A DNA stretch of 64,000 nt, from positions 1 through 64,000 of the forward strand of contig CAYTKQ010000017.1 in NCBI GenBank assembly GCA_964438705.1. Reading direction: 5' to 3'. The notes under the pieces are model-generated. The model worked only from the letters and a program-made list of their open reading frames with translations, did no database searches and was not told where the DNA came from. The DNA is from Christensenella sp964438705. Its GTDB lineage: Bacteria; Bacillota; Clostridia; Christensenellales; Christensenellaceae. Below are positions 52,855-61,187 of this stretch, piece after piece (the first letter of the stretch is position 1; each line of letters begins with the position of its first letter). Both the position numbers and the translations under genes were made by a program.

Positions 52855-52856
52855 AC

Positions 52857-52880
52857 GAGGGGGGTCCTTGTTCCCCCCTC
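52857..52880 (+). other. Intercistronic hairpin after the binding-protein gene
   Basis: GAGGGGGG (52857-52864), loop TCCTTGTT, CCCCCCTC (52873-52880), then TGTTTG, so at most a leaky terminator. A second example of a hairpin directly 3' of a binding-protein gene (see 15867-15900). Confidence 0.6.
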
Positions 52881-52912
52881 TGTTTGAAAAAGTTGCAGTT
52901 GAGGCAAAATGA

Positions 52913-54046
52913 ATGATAGGAAGGAGCGTGATCAGGGTGCCGGGAAGTCAAAGAGCGTTTATCGCACCTGGAAAATATGTGCAAGGCGACGGCGTAATCG
53001 CATATTTGGATGATTATATGAAAGAATACGGCAAGAGGCCGTGCAGGATCGTCGATAAGTATGTATACGAACTGCTTGGAGAACAGATGGGTGAAATACA
53101 AAAAGAAAACCTGCTCATCTTTGAAGGACAGGTTTCTGTCGAAAACATTGAACGATATATATGTCAAGTGGAAAATGGAAATTGCGATGTGATTGCGGGC
53201 ATCGGCGGCGGGAGGACCTTGGATACGGCGAAGGTGATCGCCAACCGTTTGGGGGTTCCGCTGGTCATCGTTCCCACCTCTGCAGCCACGGACGCGCCGA
53301 CAAGCGCACTTTCGGTTATCTACACTGAGTCGGGAAAGCACGTAAATGAAATATTCTATAAGAAGTGTCCGGATTTGGTACTGGTGGATACGGAGGTCAT
53401 TGCGCAGTCCCCGGTGCGTCTGCTTGTGGCGGGAATGGGTGACGCGCTCGCAACATTTTTTGAGGCGCGCGCAAATAAAGAGTCCGATTCCTGTACCAAT
53501 ATCATGGGGAATTACAAACTGACGCTTGCCTCCTATGCGATTGCAAAGGAATGCTACGCGGTGCTGCTTGAAGATGGATACGCTGCAAAACTTGCGGCGG
53601 AAAGGAATGCGAGCTCGAAGGCGCTTCAGAACATTGTGGAGGTCAACACACTGCTTAGTGGAGTTGGCGCGGAAAGCAATGGCGCTTCAGGGGCGCACGC
53701 ATTCCATGATGGATTTACGGCGCTTCGTGAGTGTCAAAGTATGCTGCATGGAGAGAGGGTGGCGTTTGGCGTAATCTGCCAGTTGGTATTGGAAAACCGA
53801 AGCAAAGCAGAGTTGATGGAAGTGCTTGCGTTTTGCATGAGCGTCGGACTTCCGATCACCATGGAAGAAATAGGTGTTGCCGAGCTCGATCAGGAAAAGA
53901 TTGGGCGGATCGCGGCGGCGGTAAAGGCCTCCCCGTTGATCGAGCGGGAACCGTTTGAAGTGACGGAGGAGATGATTATGAGCGCGGTTTTGGCGGCAGA
54001 CGCAATCGGAACGGCATATAAACAAAACGCGAAAGGGAACCATTGA
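52913..54046 (+). CDS. Glycerol-dehydrogenase-like iron/zinc alcohol dehydrogenase
   Basis: A 377-residue type III alcohol dehydrogenase most like GldA. The opening APGKYVQGDGVI, the NAD loop GIGGGRTLDTAKVIA, VPTSAATDAPTS, and metal ligands in VAGMGDALATF, GAHAFHDG and LHGERVAFG are all present. It should oxidise a polyol to a ketose or hydroxyketone with NAD. The start is uncertain: ATG 52913 is used (GAGG eight bases upstream), while in-frame GTGs follow closely with a GGAG. It sits downstream of the importer and before an SDR, so a polyol substrate is likely. Confidence 0.85.
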   Translation: MIGRSVIRVPGSQRAFIAPGKYVQGDGVIAYLDDYMKEYGKRPCRIVDKYVYELLGEQMGEIQKENLLIFEGQVSVENIERYICQVENGNCDVIAGIGGGRTLDTAKVIANRLGVPLVIVPTSAATDAPTSALSVIYTESGKHVNEIFYKKCPDLVLVDTEVIAQSPVRLLVAGMGDALATFFEARANKESDSCTNIMGNYKLTLASYAIAKECYAVLLEDGYAAKLAAERNASSKALQNIVEVNTLLSGVGAESNGASGAHAFHDGFTALRECQSMLHGERVAFGVICQLVLENRSKAELMEVLAFCMSVGLPITMEEIGVAELDQEKIGRIAAAVKASPLIEREPFEVTEEMIMSAVLAADAIGTAYKQNAKGNH

Positions 54047-54076
54047 ACTGGAACTCCCGAAAAGAAAGGATACAAA

Positions 54077-54868
54077 ATGGATCTTAAGTTGAAAGATAAG
54101 CTTGTACTGGTGACCGGATCGACCTCCGGAATCGGGAAAGCGGTTGCCAAACAATTATTGATGGAAGGCGCAAGGGTCGTAATCAATGAACCGGTTGCGG
54201 AGAATGTACAAAAGGTCGCGCAGGAACTGTCGAGTTTTGGTGCAACTTATGAAGCGCCGGGAGATTTGAGCAGCTCAGATGGAGCGCAAAAAATAATTGA
54301 CAAAGTCGATTCCATTGGAGAGCTGGATGTACTCGTGAATAATTGCGGCGTTTATTGGGCAGTCCCGTTCGAGGAATGCACGGATGAAGACTGGCAGAAG
54401 ATGTTCAATATCAATCTGCTGAGCATGGTAAGGCTGAGCCGGTATTATTTGCCCAAAATGCTTGAAAGAAACAGTGGTAAAATCTTGTGCTTTTCAAGTG
54501 AAGCGGCGGTGAAACCCCTGCCGACCTTTCTGCATTATTGCGCTTCCAAAGCGGCGATTTTGGGGCTTTCGCGCGGAATGGCAGAGCTAACGAAGGGAAC
54601 AAAGGTAACGGTGAATGCGATTTTGCCGGGGCCTTGCTGGACAGAAGGAACAGCGGAATATCAGACGGGTGTCGCAAAGTCGAAGGGAATGACGATCGAA
54701 GAACACATTGACGACTATTTCAACAATTTTGACCCGACCTCCCTAGTGAGAAGATGGGTAGATCCTTCGGAAATCGCGACGACAGTCACATATTATTGCT
54801 CTGAATTGTCATCGGCGACCAACGGCGCTCCGATACGCATTGAAGGCGGGCTCATCAGAAGTATCTGA
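54077..54868 (+). CDS. SDR family NAD(P)-dependent oxidoreductase
   Basis: A 263-residue short-chain dehydrogenase. Cofactor loop VTGSTSGIGKAV (TGxxxGIG), NNCG, catalytic serine in CFSSEAA and YCASK (YxxxK). The C-terminal ending RIEGGLIRS is normal. It likely works on the same polyol pathway as the GldA-like enzyme 30 bases upstream. AAAGGA precedes the ATG. Confidence 0.9.
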   Translation: MDLKLKDKLVLVTGSTSGIGKAVAKQLLMEGARVVINEPVAENVQKVAQELSSFGATYEAPGDLSSSDGAQKIIDKVDSIGELDVLVNNCGVYWAVPFEECTDEDWQKMFNINLLSMVRLSRYYLPKMLERNSGKILCFSSEAAVKPLPTFLHYCASKAAILGLSRGMAELTKGTKVTVNAILPGPCWTEGTAEYQTGVAKSKGMTIEEHIDDYFNNFDPTSLVRRWVDPSEIATTVTYYCSELSSATNGAPIRIEGGLIRSI

Positions 54869-54963
54869 TTTGTGTGCGCATATGCAATACATTGAAAAAG
54901 CAAAGAGAAACAGGCAATAAATCTTCAAGTTGGTATAAAAGCATATACTAATTTGAAGGTTTT

Positions 54964-55013
54964 TGCTATAATATAATTAATTAGACGAAACTTGTTGCCT
55001 GAATTGCGCAATT
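54964..55013 (+). promoter_or_regulatory. Extended -10 promoter and palindrome before the DeoR gene
   Basis: TG-C-TATAAT (54964-54972), an ACGAAAC element (54985-54991) also found in the transporter promoter region, and the perfect palindrome AATTGCGCAATT (55002-55013). Together they form a plausible autoregulatory site. Confidence 0.5.
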
Positions 55014-55062
55014 ATTTGCGTGACAGGTGAATTTTCAAAAGAAATGAATAAGGATTTATGAT

Positions 55063-55833
55063 ATGTTTGCCGCAGGCAGAATTGAAAAAATTAAAGAAGT
55101 GCTCTTAGGCGAGAAGCGAATCGAAGTCGCAGAGCTTACGAAAATATTGAATGTTTCCGAGGCGACCGTCAGGAGAGATCTCGAAAAGCTTGAGGCGGAC
55201 GGTTTTTTGCTTAGGACGCATGGCGGAGCGGTTTTGGCGTCTTATAAGGAAAGTCAGGATATGACTTTGCCGGATGACATTTCACCGGAGAAGAAAATGG
55301 TTGCTGTGTTCGCAAAAAATTTGGTGTGCAGCAATGAGATCGTTTTTATCGGCGAGGGAGGGACTTGCCTTCAGTTTGCGCGTGAAATAGCAGATAAGAA
55401 GGATATTACCGTCGTCACCTGCAATTTGGATGCGGCGAACGTTCTGGCTGGCCGCTCCAATATTGAGGTGCTTCTAACGGGAGGTTCACTGCGCTATCGC
55501 CCTTCCGCTACGATGATGGCGGGGCCGTTTGCGCAGGCGATGCTGGGGGAAGTTTTTGTGGATAAGGCGTTTTTGGGCGCGGACGGGGCTGATATGGATT
55601 ATGGCTTTTCTTCAGCGAACGCGGACGGTGTAGAGCTTGCGCGTATTGCGATGAAAATATCGGGTCAGACGATTATGCTGTGTGACGAGTCAAAGTTCGA
55701 TCGGAAATCCCTGTTTAAAATCTGTGATTTAAAGGATGCGTCGATGGTCGTAACAAACCCGGACATCCGTACGGAATATAAAACTTTTTTCTATGAGCAA
55801 GACATTCCGCTTCTCTCGAAATATGACATTTGA
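55063..55833 (+). CDS. DeoR/GlpR family transcriptional regulator
   Basis: A 256-residue regulator. N-terminal winged helix with the recognition helix LNVSEATVRRDLEKLE and HGGAV, then the sugar-phosphate-sensing domain (VFIGEGGTCLQFA, VTCNLDAANVL, LTGGSLRYRPSATMMAG, KAFLGADGAD). These bind phosphorylated sugars and usually repress nearby catabolic genes. It follows the GldA/SDR genes and is the likely regulator of the locus beginning at 49312. Confidence 0.9.
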   Translation: MFAAGRIEKIKEVLLGEKRIEVAELTKILNVSEATVRRDLEKLEADGFLLRTHGGAVLASYKESQDMTLPDDISPEKKMVAVFAKNLVCSNEIVFIGEGGTCLQFAREIADKKDITVVTCNLDAANVLAGRSNIEVLLTGGSLRYRPSATMMAGPFAQAMLGEVFVDKAFLGADGADMDYGFSSANADGVELARIAMKISGQTIMLCDESKFDRKSLFKICDLKDASMVVTNPDIRTEYKTFFYEQDIPLLSKYDI

Positions 55834-55948
55834 CGCTGCAAAAAATTGACTTGGCTCAAAGAACTCGATTTTTGAAACGGCGTGGCGATATTACCATGCT
55901 GCGGTCGATGCATTTATCCATATTATTATAATTATTGTGGAGTTTTTT

Positions 55949-57433
55949 ATGGGCGCGTTATTAGAATGTAAGGATGTCTGCTTTTTTTCAAATGGAAGAG
56001 CCGTACTCAACAAAGCGTCTCTAAAGGTTATGCCGCGGGAGCTGCACGTTATTATTGGCAGCAACGGAGCCGGAAAAACGATGCTCATGAAATGCTGTGC
56101 GGGAAGGCAGCGATATGACGCGGGCAGCATCTTTCTGGACGGTGAAAAAGTAGCGTTCAAAAGTGCAAAAGATGCGCTGCTGGCAAACATCTATATGATT
56201 ACAAGCGAAATATCCCTTCTCCCCAATTTATCCGTTTTGGAAAACATTTTCATGAAGCATTGGATCAAAAAGAAAGGCTTTATTGACTGGAAAAAGCAGG
56301 CTGATATTGCAAAAAAAATATTTTGTGATTTTGGGCTGTCAATCGACATCGATGTTCAGGCGGGAAAACTGGGCATGGCGGAACAGCGCATTGTTGAAAT
56401 TGTGAAAGCGCTGATTTGGAGGGCCAAAGTTTTAATTGTCGATGAAGCGTTTGCTGAATTTACCGATTCGGAAATGCAGCGTGCGATGCGTGTGCTGATG
56501 CAAGTAAAAGAACATGATTGTTCTGTTTTGGTCGTTACCCAGCGTTATTGGGCGACCTATGATATGGCAGATGCGGTATCGGTGATGAATGGGGGAAAGG
56601 TAGAGGTTACGGCAAAGGAAAAACACGAATTTTCCAGCGTGATCGAAGCCTATACGCGCGGTCCCAAAATGAAAAAAGCAATATTTGAATATCGCCCACA
56701 TGCAAGGATCGTTTTTGAAGCGCAGGAAATTGCCGATCATTATTCGATTCGCAATGCCAGCTTTTGCGTCAGGGAAGGGGAAGTTGTTGGCATCACGGGC
56801 CGCATGGGGTCGGGGCGGACTTGCCTGGCAAAGCTCATGGCGGGCGTGAATCGCCCCAAAAAAGGGAAGATGTTCATGGAAGGTAAGGAACTTGTTTTCG
56901 ATCGGTCTCGCCTTTTCACAAAATCGGGGATAGCATATCTGCCGGAAAACGATTTGCTTGCGCTAAACGATTTGTTTGTGCTGACGAAAAATATCACGTT
57001 GGGCAATCTGCGGCAGGTCACAAATGGGGGAATCATCGATCTTAACCAAGAGGAGGCTGTCGCGGATCAATACTGCAAAAAGTTTGGCTTGCGTTACTTT
57101 GGCGGGACGGTGATGCCGGACCGGCTTTCGGCGGGAGAAAGAAAAAAAGTACTGTGGTCAAAGAATGTTATGGCACAGTCAAAACTTTTTGTATTGGATG
57201 AGCCCACAAAAAATTTGGACCATGCCTCGAAGGTCGATGTATATAATTTTATCTATTCGTTGGTGCTGAAAGGAAAATCGGTTGTGATGCTGACGTCAAA
57301 TTATGAAGAGTTGATTGGGATGTGCAGCAGCGTATTGATTTTGCGGGATGGCGTGATTGTAGAGGAATTGAGAGGGAAAAGCCTGACGGAGGAAAACATT
57401 CAGCATTGTATTTATGGGCATGATGAGGGTTGA
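55949..57433 (+). CDS. Orphan, degenerate RbsA-like tandem ABC ATPase
   Basis: A 494-residue protein with the same two-domain plan as RbsA but altered motifs. Domain 1 keeps Walker A (GSNGAGKT) but its signature region reads LGMAEQRIVEI, Walker B is VLIVDEAFAEF and the switch histidine is replaced (LVVTQRYW). Domain 2 has GRMGSGRTCL, signature LSAGERKKV and LDEPTKNLDHASK instead of the usual GIDVGAK. No permease or binding protein follows. ATG 55949 is taken with GGAG six bases upstream. It may be a regulatory or decaying copy of the transporter ATPase encoded at 49312. Confidence 0.8.
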   Translation: MGALLECKDVCFFSNGRAVLNKASLKVMPRELHVIIGSNGAGKTMLMKCCAGRQRYDAGSIFLDGEKVAFKSAKDALLANIYMITSEISLLPNLSVLENIFMKHWIKKKGFIDWKKQADIAKKIFCDFGLSIDIDVQAGKLGMAEQRIVEIVKALIWRAKVLIVDEAFAEFTDSEMQRAMRVLMQVKEHDCSVLVVTQRYWATYDMADAVSVMNGGKVEVTAKEKHEFSSVIEAYTRGPKMKKAIFEYRPHARIVFEAQEIADHYSIRNASFCVREGEVVGITGRMGSGRTCLAKLMAGVNRPKKGKMFMEGKELVFDRSRLFTKSGIAYLPENDLLALNDLFVLTKNITLGNLRQVTNGGIIDLNQEEAVADQYCKKFGLRYFGGTVMPDRLSAGERKKVLWSKNVMAQSKLFVLDEPTKNLDHASKVDVYNFIYSLVLKGKSVVMLTSNYEELIGMCSSVLILRDGVIVEELRGKSLTEENIQHCIYGHDEG

Positions 57434-57569
57434 GATGGAGCAGGAAAGATTGGCGATCTTCTGGTGCCGCAACATTGCATCGCACAAAAAAGCAGTAATT
57501 CCTATCCGAGGGCTATCGTCAGAAACAAATCCGTTTCGTGAGCGGGAATGCGATACGAAACATCTTTGA
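57420..57569 (+). other. 49-residue ORF overlapping the degenerate ATPase
   Basis: ATG within the last codons of the ATPase to TGA at 57567-57569, beginning MMRVEMEQERLAIFWCRNIA. The overlapping start is typical of a coupled next gene, and the basic N-terminus could be the stub of a truncated permease that once partnered the orphan ATPase. Not proven. Confidence 0.3.
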
Positions 57570-57581
57570 ACGAGGGGCTCC

Positions 57582-57629
57582 CCAAAGGGGGAACGTCTTT
57601 CCCCCTTTGGAAGCGCCGATAGGTGCGCT
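57582..57629. repeat. Tandem hairpin element, possibly a dispersed repeat
   Basis: CCAAAGGGGGAA (57582-57593) pairs perfectly with TTCCCCCTTTGG (57599-57610); immediately after, AGCGCC-GATA-GGTGCGCT forms a second stem. It lies between two gene ends. The C/G-rich form looks like repeat families seen in clostridial genomes, but only one copy is in this window. Confidence 0.4.
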
Positions 57630-58386
57630 AAGGGGTGGGCGGTTTGATGGGCGCACGCCGCATGAGCAGCCAGCCGAGCGTCAGCAGGATGGCCGAGCAG
57701 CCGCAGAGGAACAGGGATGCGTTCCAGTTGTCGTTTAGCCAGTTAGAGAACTGGTACAGCGGATAAAGCGGCGTTCCGGGCACGGAGGAGGTTCCGATGG
57801 AAAGAAGATTGAACAACAGCACGGGCACGCACACCGATACAAGAATTTTTGCAAGCGTATTCATGCGGTAATAGCCTCCGGCGATGAAGTGCCCGAGCGA
57901 CAGCGCAAACAGGCTGATGGAAAAGAAATAGACGAACAGCTCGCCCGGCCCCTCCGAAAACATCGGAAAATAGGTTCCCGGAGAAAGCCGGGGAATGGAA
58001 TCAAGGAGCAGGCAGATTCCGGAGGTCAGGACAGATGCGGCGAGGATAAACAGCATAAGACTTTTGAAGTTTGTGCGCCGCGATACGCCATTCGCGATGG
58101 CGACGCGGAGATTTTCTCCGAAGCTCGCAAGCCCGGCAATAAACAGGAAGATGGCTGCCGGAATCATTGTGACCATGCCGAACCGGATCGTGCCTGTATC
58201 CATTTCAATGATGGCAAAGGAAGCGCCGCTCTGCACCCCGCCAATCGCGGTCGCCGGGGCGACCTGTCCGAGAGAGGCGACGATGATCGTTCCAACCGTC
58301 GTTACCACCGCAATAATGCAGTAAAAAATCAGAAAAGCGGTACGGTTTGCTTTCCATTGCCATAAAAGCATTTGCTTGAGTTTCAT
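57628..58386 (-). CDS. ABC transporter permease (ABC-2 / YtrC-D-like membrane protein)
   Basis: A 252-residue membrane protein with six hydrophobic segments (first at about 16-37, then GTIRFGMVTMIPAAIFLFIA and later ones). Soluble parts are small. It is the last gene of a GntR-ATPase-permease operon of the YtrA type. Such transporters export antimicrobial or cell-wall-related compounds, but the substrate is open. ATG 58386 is taken; AAAGGA lies ten bases upstream. Confidence 0.8.
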   Translation of the reverse strand: MKLKQMLLWQWKANRTAFLIFYCIIAVVTTVGTIIVASLGQVAPATAIGGVQSGASFAIIEMDTGTIRFGMVTMIPAAIFLFIAGLASFGENLRVAIANGVSRRTNFKSLMLFILAASVLTSGICLLLDSIPRLSPGTYFPMFSEGPGELFVYFFSISLFALSLGHFIAGGYYRMNTLAKILVSVCVPVLLFNLLSIGTSSVPGTPLYPLYQFSNWLNDNWNASLFLCGCSAILLTLGWLLMRRAPIKPPTP

Positions 58387-58406
58387 TTTAAATCGTCCTT
58401 TCTCTC

Positions 58407-59246
58407 TTACGAATTTGTCAGATGGATGAAGAGCTGCTGCAAATCGAGCGGCGTGAGCGTAAGGCCAGGGGGTACATTTTCGCGCTCGCCGAGGATATGC
58501 GCGAGCATCAGGCCGCCAAGCTCCTGCGTGCCGAGGATGTTTTTGTTCGCGCACCACGCGGCGACGTCCTCCTTTTTGCCCGATACGGTAAAGCCCATTT
58601 TTTGAATGTCCTCAGTGGCGCGATCAAGAAGGATGCTTCCGTCCTTGATGATCACGACCTTTTCGATCAACCCCGCCACCTCCTCGATGAGGTGGGTGGA
58701 AAGGATCACAGTACACGGATGCTCCGCATAGCGGGTAAGCAGCTCGGTGTAAAAGAGCTGCCGGTGGTTTGCATCAAGCCCCAGCACCGGCTCATCGAAC
58801 AGCAGATATTCCGCGCCGGACGAAAGTGTGACGATCAGTTTGAAGATGGAGCGGTAACCCGTGGACAGCTTGCCGATTCGTTTATTGGGGTCAAGCTTGA
58901 ACTTGCCCGCGAGGGAAAGCGCGTACTCCATATCGAAGGCGGGATAAAACAGGCTCGTCCATTCAAACACTCGCCGGACGCGCAGCGACGAATCGTAAAG
59001 CGTATCCTCGCTCATGTAGGAAAAGCGGGAGAGGGATTCGTCGTTTTCGACAACGGGCATGCCATCCGCATAAATAGCACCTTCGGTGGGGAACAGGCGG
59101 TTGGTAACGAGATTGAGTAGCGTCGTTTTTCCCGCACCGTTGCGCCCGAGCAGGCCATAAATGCAGCGATCCTCGAACGTGACGTTCACACGCGCAAGCG
59201 CCGTCACCTGCTTGAATTTTTTGGTGATGTTTTTCAGTTCGATCAT
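58407..59246 (-). CDS. ABC transporter ATP-binding protein (YtrB-like)
   Basis: A 279-residue single ABC ATPase. Walker A GRNGAGKTT, signature region LSTGYRSIFKLI (LSTGY in place of LSGGQ, common in this subgroup), Walker B YLLFDEPVLGLD, and the switch histidine in LSTHLIEE. About 75 residues of C-terminal extension follow. It overlaps the GntR gene by four bases (ATGA). Confidence 0.9.
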   Translation of the reverse strand: MIELKNITKKFKQVTALARVNVTFEDRCIYGLLGRNGAGKTTLLNLVTNRLFPTEGAIYADGMPVVENDESLSRFSYMSEDTLYDSSLRVRRVFEWTSLFYPAFDMEYALSLAGKFKLDPNKRIGKLSTGYRSIFKLIVTLSSGAEYLLFDEPVLGLDANHRQLFYTELLTRYAEHPCTVILSTHLIEEVAGLIEKVVIIKDGSILLDRATEDIQKMGFTVSGKKEDVAAWCANKNILGTQELGGLMLAHILGERENVPPGLTLTPLDLQQLFIHLTNS

Positions 59247-59611
59247 TTTTTTGCCTCCTCTGCGATCATGCGGATCAATTCATCGGTGTTGATGCCCAGC
59301 TTGTTTGCTTCGTCGAGCACCCGAAGGATGTAGTCGTCATAAAAGGATTTTTGCCGTTTTTCCCGTATTTTTTCGACTGCGCCCTGCTTGACGAACATAC
59401 CCACGCCACGTTTTTTATAAAGAATCCCGTCGTCCACAAGCAGGGTCATTCCTTTGAGCACTGTGGCCGGGTTGATTTTGTATATCGTCGAGATTTCCGT
59501 CGTAGAGGGGACCTGCGTTTCTTCTGCGAACGCCCCCGCGAGCACGGCATCCTCGATTTGCGCGGCGATCTGGAGATAGATCGGTATTTCGCTTTCAAAA
59601 TCGATATTCAT
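59243..59611 (-). CDS. GntR family regulator (YtrA-like)
   Basis: A 122-residue small GntR regulator with a winged helix (PIYLQIAAQIEDAVLAGAFA, then STTEISTIYKINPATVLKGM) and a short helical tail instead of a large effector domain, the YtrA pattern. YtrA-like proteins usually repress their own ABC operon. A perfect AACTAGTT (59627-59634) and related repeats lie between the promoter and the start, consistent with autorepression. Confidence 0.9.
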   Translation of the reverse strand: MNIDFESEIPIYLQIAAQIEDAVLAGAFAEETQVPSTTEISTIYKINPATVLKGMTLLVDDGILYKKRGVGMFVKQGAVEKIREKRQKSFYDDYILRVLDEANKLGINTDELIRMIAEEAKK

Positions 59612-59626
59612 TTCGGCTCCTTTCTT

Positions 59627-59634
59627 AACTAGTT
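59627..59634. promoter_or_regulatory. Candidate YtrA-type operator
   Basis: AACTAGTT, a perfect palindrome with an adjacent AGTT half, between the -10 and the GntR start. Confidence 0.5.
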
Positions 59635-59652
59635 AGTTGCTTGTGTAATTAA

Positions 59653-59681
59653 CTATAAAACATATTAGGGAATTTGTCAAC
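59653..59681 (-). promoter_or_regulatory. Strong sigma-A promoter of the GntR/ABC operon
   Basis: On the minus strand: -35 TTGACA (59676-59681), 17 bases, -10 TATAGT (59653-59658). Confidence 0.75.
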
Positions 59682-59684
59682 ACA

Positions 59685-59711
59685 AAAAAAGAACCGCATT
59701 TTATGCGGTTC
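59685..59711 (-). terminator. Terminator of the acetyltransferase gene
   Basis: GAACCGCAT (59691-59699) pairs with ATGCGGTTC (59703-59711); on the minus strand the stem is followed by TTTTTT (59685-59690). It insulates the neighbouring GntR promoter. Confidence 0.75.
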
Positions 59712-59728
59712 GTAGAATCGGTTTGTTT

Positions 59729-60184
59729 TTACAGCTCTTTTTGCAGCATCAATATCTCTTCGCCGCCGAGAATTTCGCTTTGCATGCTGTCGCTTGCCAC
59801 AAAACCAAGCTGTTCGCGATAGATTTTGAGCGCGCGATAGTTTGAGGGATCGACGTTCACCTCAACCAGCTTGATGCCAAACGAGCGCATATCCGTAAAC
59901 GCGATGTTCAAAAGGGACGTACCAAGGTTGGGATAGGTCTGTGGATCGATGATGTTGATGCTGTGCAAAAATACCTTATCGGGGTTATCGAAATTGCGCA
60001 TGAAATAGACCGCGCCGAGAATCTCATCGTATTCCACGGCCACGTATACGCGCGCGTGGCGAAGCATCGCGATCAAGTCGAACACGTCCATGCCGCCGTT
60101 GTCGTAAGAGGAATTTTCGATCTGGATCAGCTGCTCGACCAAATCGAAATCACGTTCCTTTATATGAAAATATTCAATTGCCAT
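59729..60184 (-). CDS. GNAT-fold N-acetyltransferase
   Basis: A 151-residue protein with GNAT topology: an N-terminal mixed region (MAIEYFHIKERDFD), the central strand pair with VAVEYDEILGAVYFM, and the end VEVNVDPSNYRALKIYREQLGFVA, typical of the acetyl-CoA fold's last helix and strand. The acetyl-CoA loop (R/QxxGxG/A) is poorly conserved (YPNLGTSLLNIA). Substrate unknown. ATG 60184 chosen, with GGAGG five bases upstream. Confidence 0.75.
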   Translation of the reverse strand: MAIEYFHIKERDFDLVEQLIQIENSSYDNGGMDVFDLIAMLRHARVYVAVEYDEILGAVYFMRNFDNPDKVFLHSINIIDPQTYPNLGTSLLNIAFTDMRSFGIKLVEVNVDPSNYRALKIYREQLGFVASDSMQSEILGGEEILMLQKEL

Positions 60185-60272
60185 GTTTGCCTCCAAATAT
60201 AAGCGAATCGTACATCGTTTTTTTCAATACACAAAAATTATACTCAAAATCAAAGGATATTGCAAGTATCGG

Positions 60273-61064
60273 TTAAAAGCGGCGGTTCAGGAATGCGTCG
60301 CTCTGCATCACGCGGCCGGAATATTGCGCTGCCCGCGCGTTGCCCTTGCTGAAATCGCGCAGGGTGAGGAGCTTTTCAGAAAAACTGAAGGAATCGTTAC
60401 TGCCAATGATGACATGATCGAGCATGGACACGGAAATCGCCTCCATCGCGGCAAGGATCTGCTGCGTGATCTTTAGGTCACGGTCGCTCGGCGTCGCGCT
60501 GCCGCCCGGGTGATTGTGGGCAATGATGATGTTTTCCGCGCCCGTGCGCACCACGATCTCCGTGATGTGGCGGATATAGACGGGGGCTTCGGTCGCGCTG
60601 CCCCGGCTCAAGCGGTCGGTATGCTTAACGCGAAAATGTGCGTCAAGACAGATCACATAAAACTCTTCCTTGGTCTTTCCGCGAAACAGATGCTCTGCGT
60701 ATTCGATGGCGGAGGCAATGGAGGAAAGGTTTGTACCCGCTTCCAGATCGGCGATCCAATACTTTCGCGCAAGTTCGGACTGCAGCTTGATCAGCATGGC
60801 GGTATTTTCGCCCACGCCCTTTATACGGGCCAAATCGGCGGGATCGGCGTCGAACACATTTTTCAGGCTGCCAAAACGTGAGAGGAGCTCGTGCGCGAGC
60901 GGGTTGACGTCCTTACGCGGCAACGCAAAAAACAACAGGAGTTCAAGCGCTTCGTGCTCCGCAAAGGAGTCGAGCCCCTGCTTTACAAACCGTTTTTTCA
61001 GCCGTTCGCGATGCCCGTCGTGAATAGAAATGTTGTCCACCTCGCAATTGTTTTCTCCCTTCAT
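60273..61064 (-). CDS. radC: RadC/YsxA family JAMM protein
   Basis: A 263-residue protein: an N-terminal helix-hairpin-helix-like part (FGSLKNVFDADPADLARIKG) and a JAMM metalloprotein domain with a glutamate in EEFYVICLDA, then AHNHPGGSATPSDRD supplying HxHx(10)D. Despite the name, RadC proteins are not established DNA-repair enzymes. ATG 61064 is taken; the much longer open frame upstream overlaps pepV on the other strand and is not used. Confidence 0.88.
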   Translation of the reverse strand: MKGENNCEVDNISIHDGHRERLKKRFVKQGLDSFAEHEALELLLFFALPRKDVNPLAHELLSRFGSLKNVFDADPADLARIKGVGENTAMLIKLQSELARKYWIADLEAGTNLSSIASAIEYAEHLFRGKTKEEFYVICLDAHFRVKHTDRLSRGSATEAPVYIRHITEIVVRTGAENIIIAHNHPGGSATPSDRDLKITQQILAAMEAISVSMLDHVIIGSNDSFSFSEKLLTLRDFSKGNARAAQYSGRVMQSDAFLNRRF

Positions 61065-61137
61065 TAATTCGCCGTACACCCGTGCGATTCCTTGTTGCGC
61101 AAACAAAGAAAAAAACGGTGTATTCTTCGCAAAAATC

Positions 61138-61146
61138 TGATATAAT
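61138..61146 (+). promoter_or_regulatory. Extended -10 promoter for pepV
   Basis: TG-A-TATAAT (61138-61146), 42 bases before the ATG, no clear -35. Confidence 0.45.
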
Positions 61147-61187
61147 ATAGCATACTGATTTGAAAGACAGAAGAAAGGAGAAAAGTG

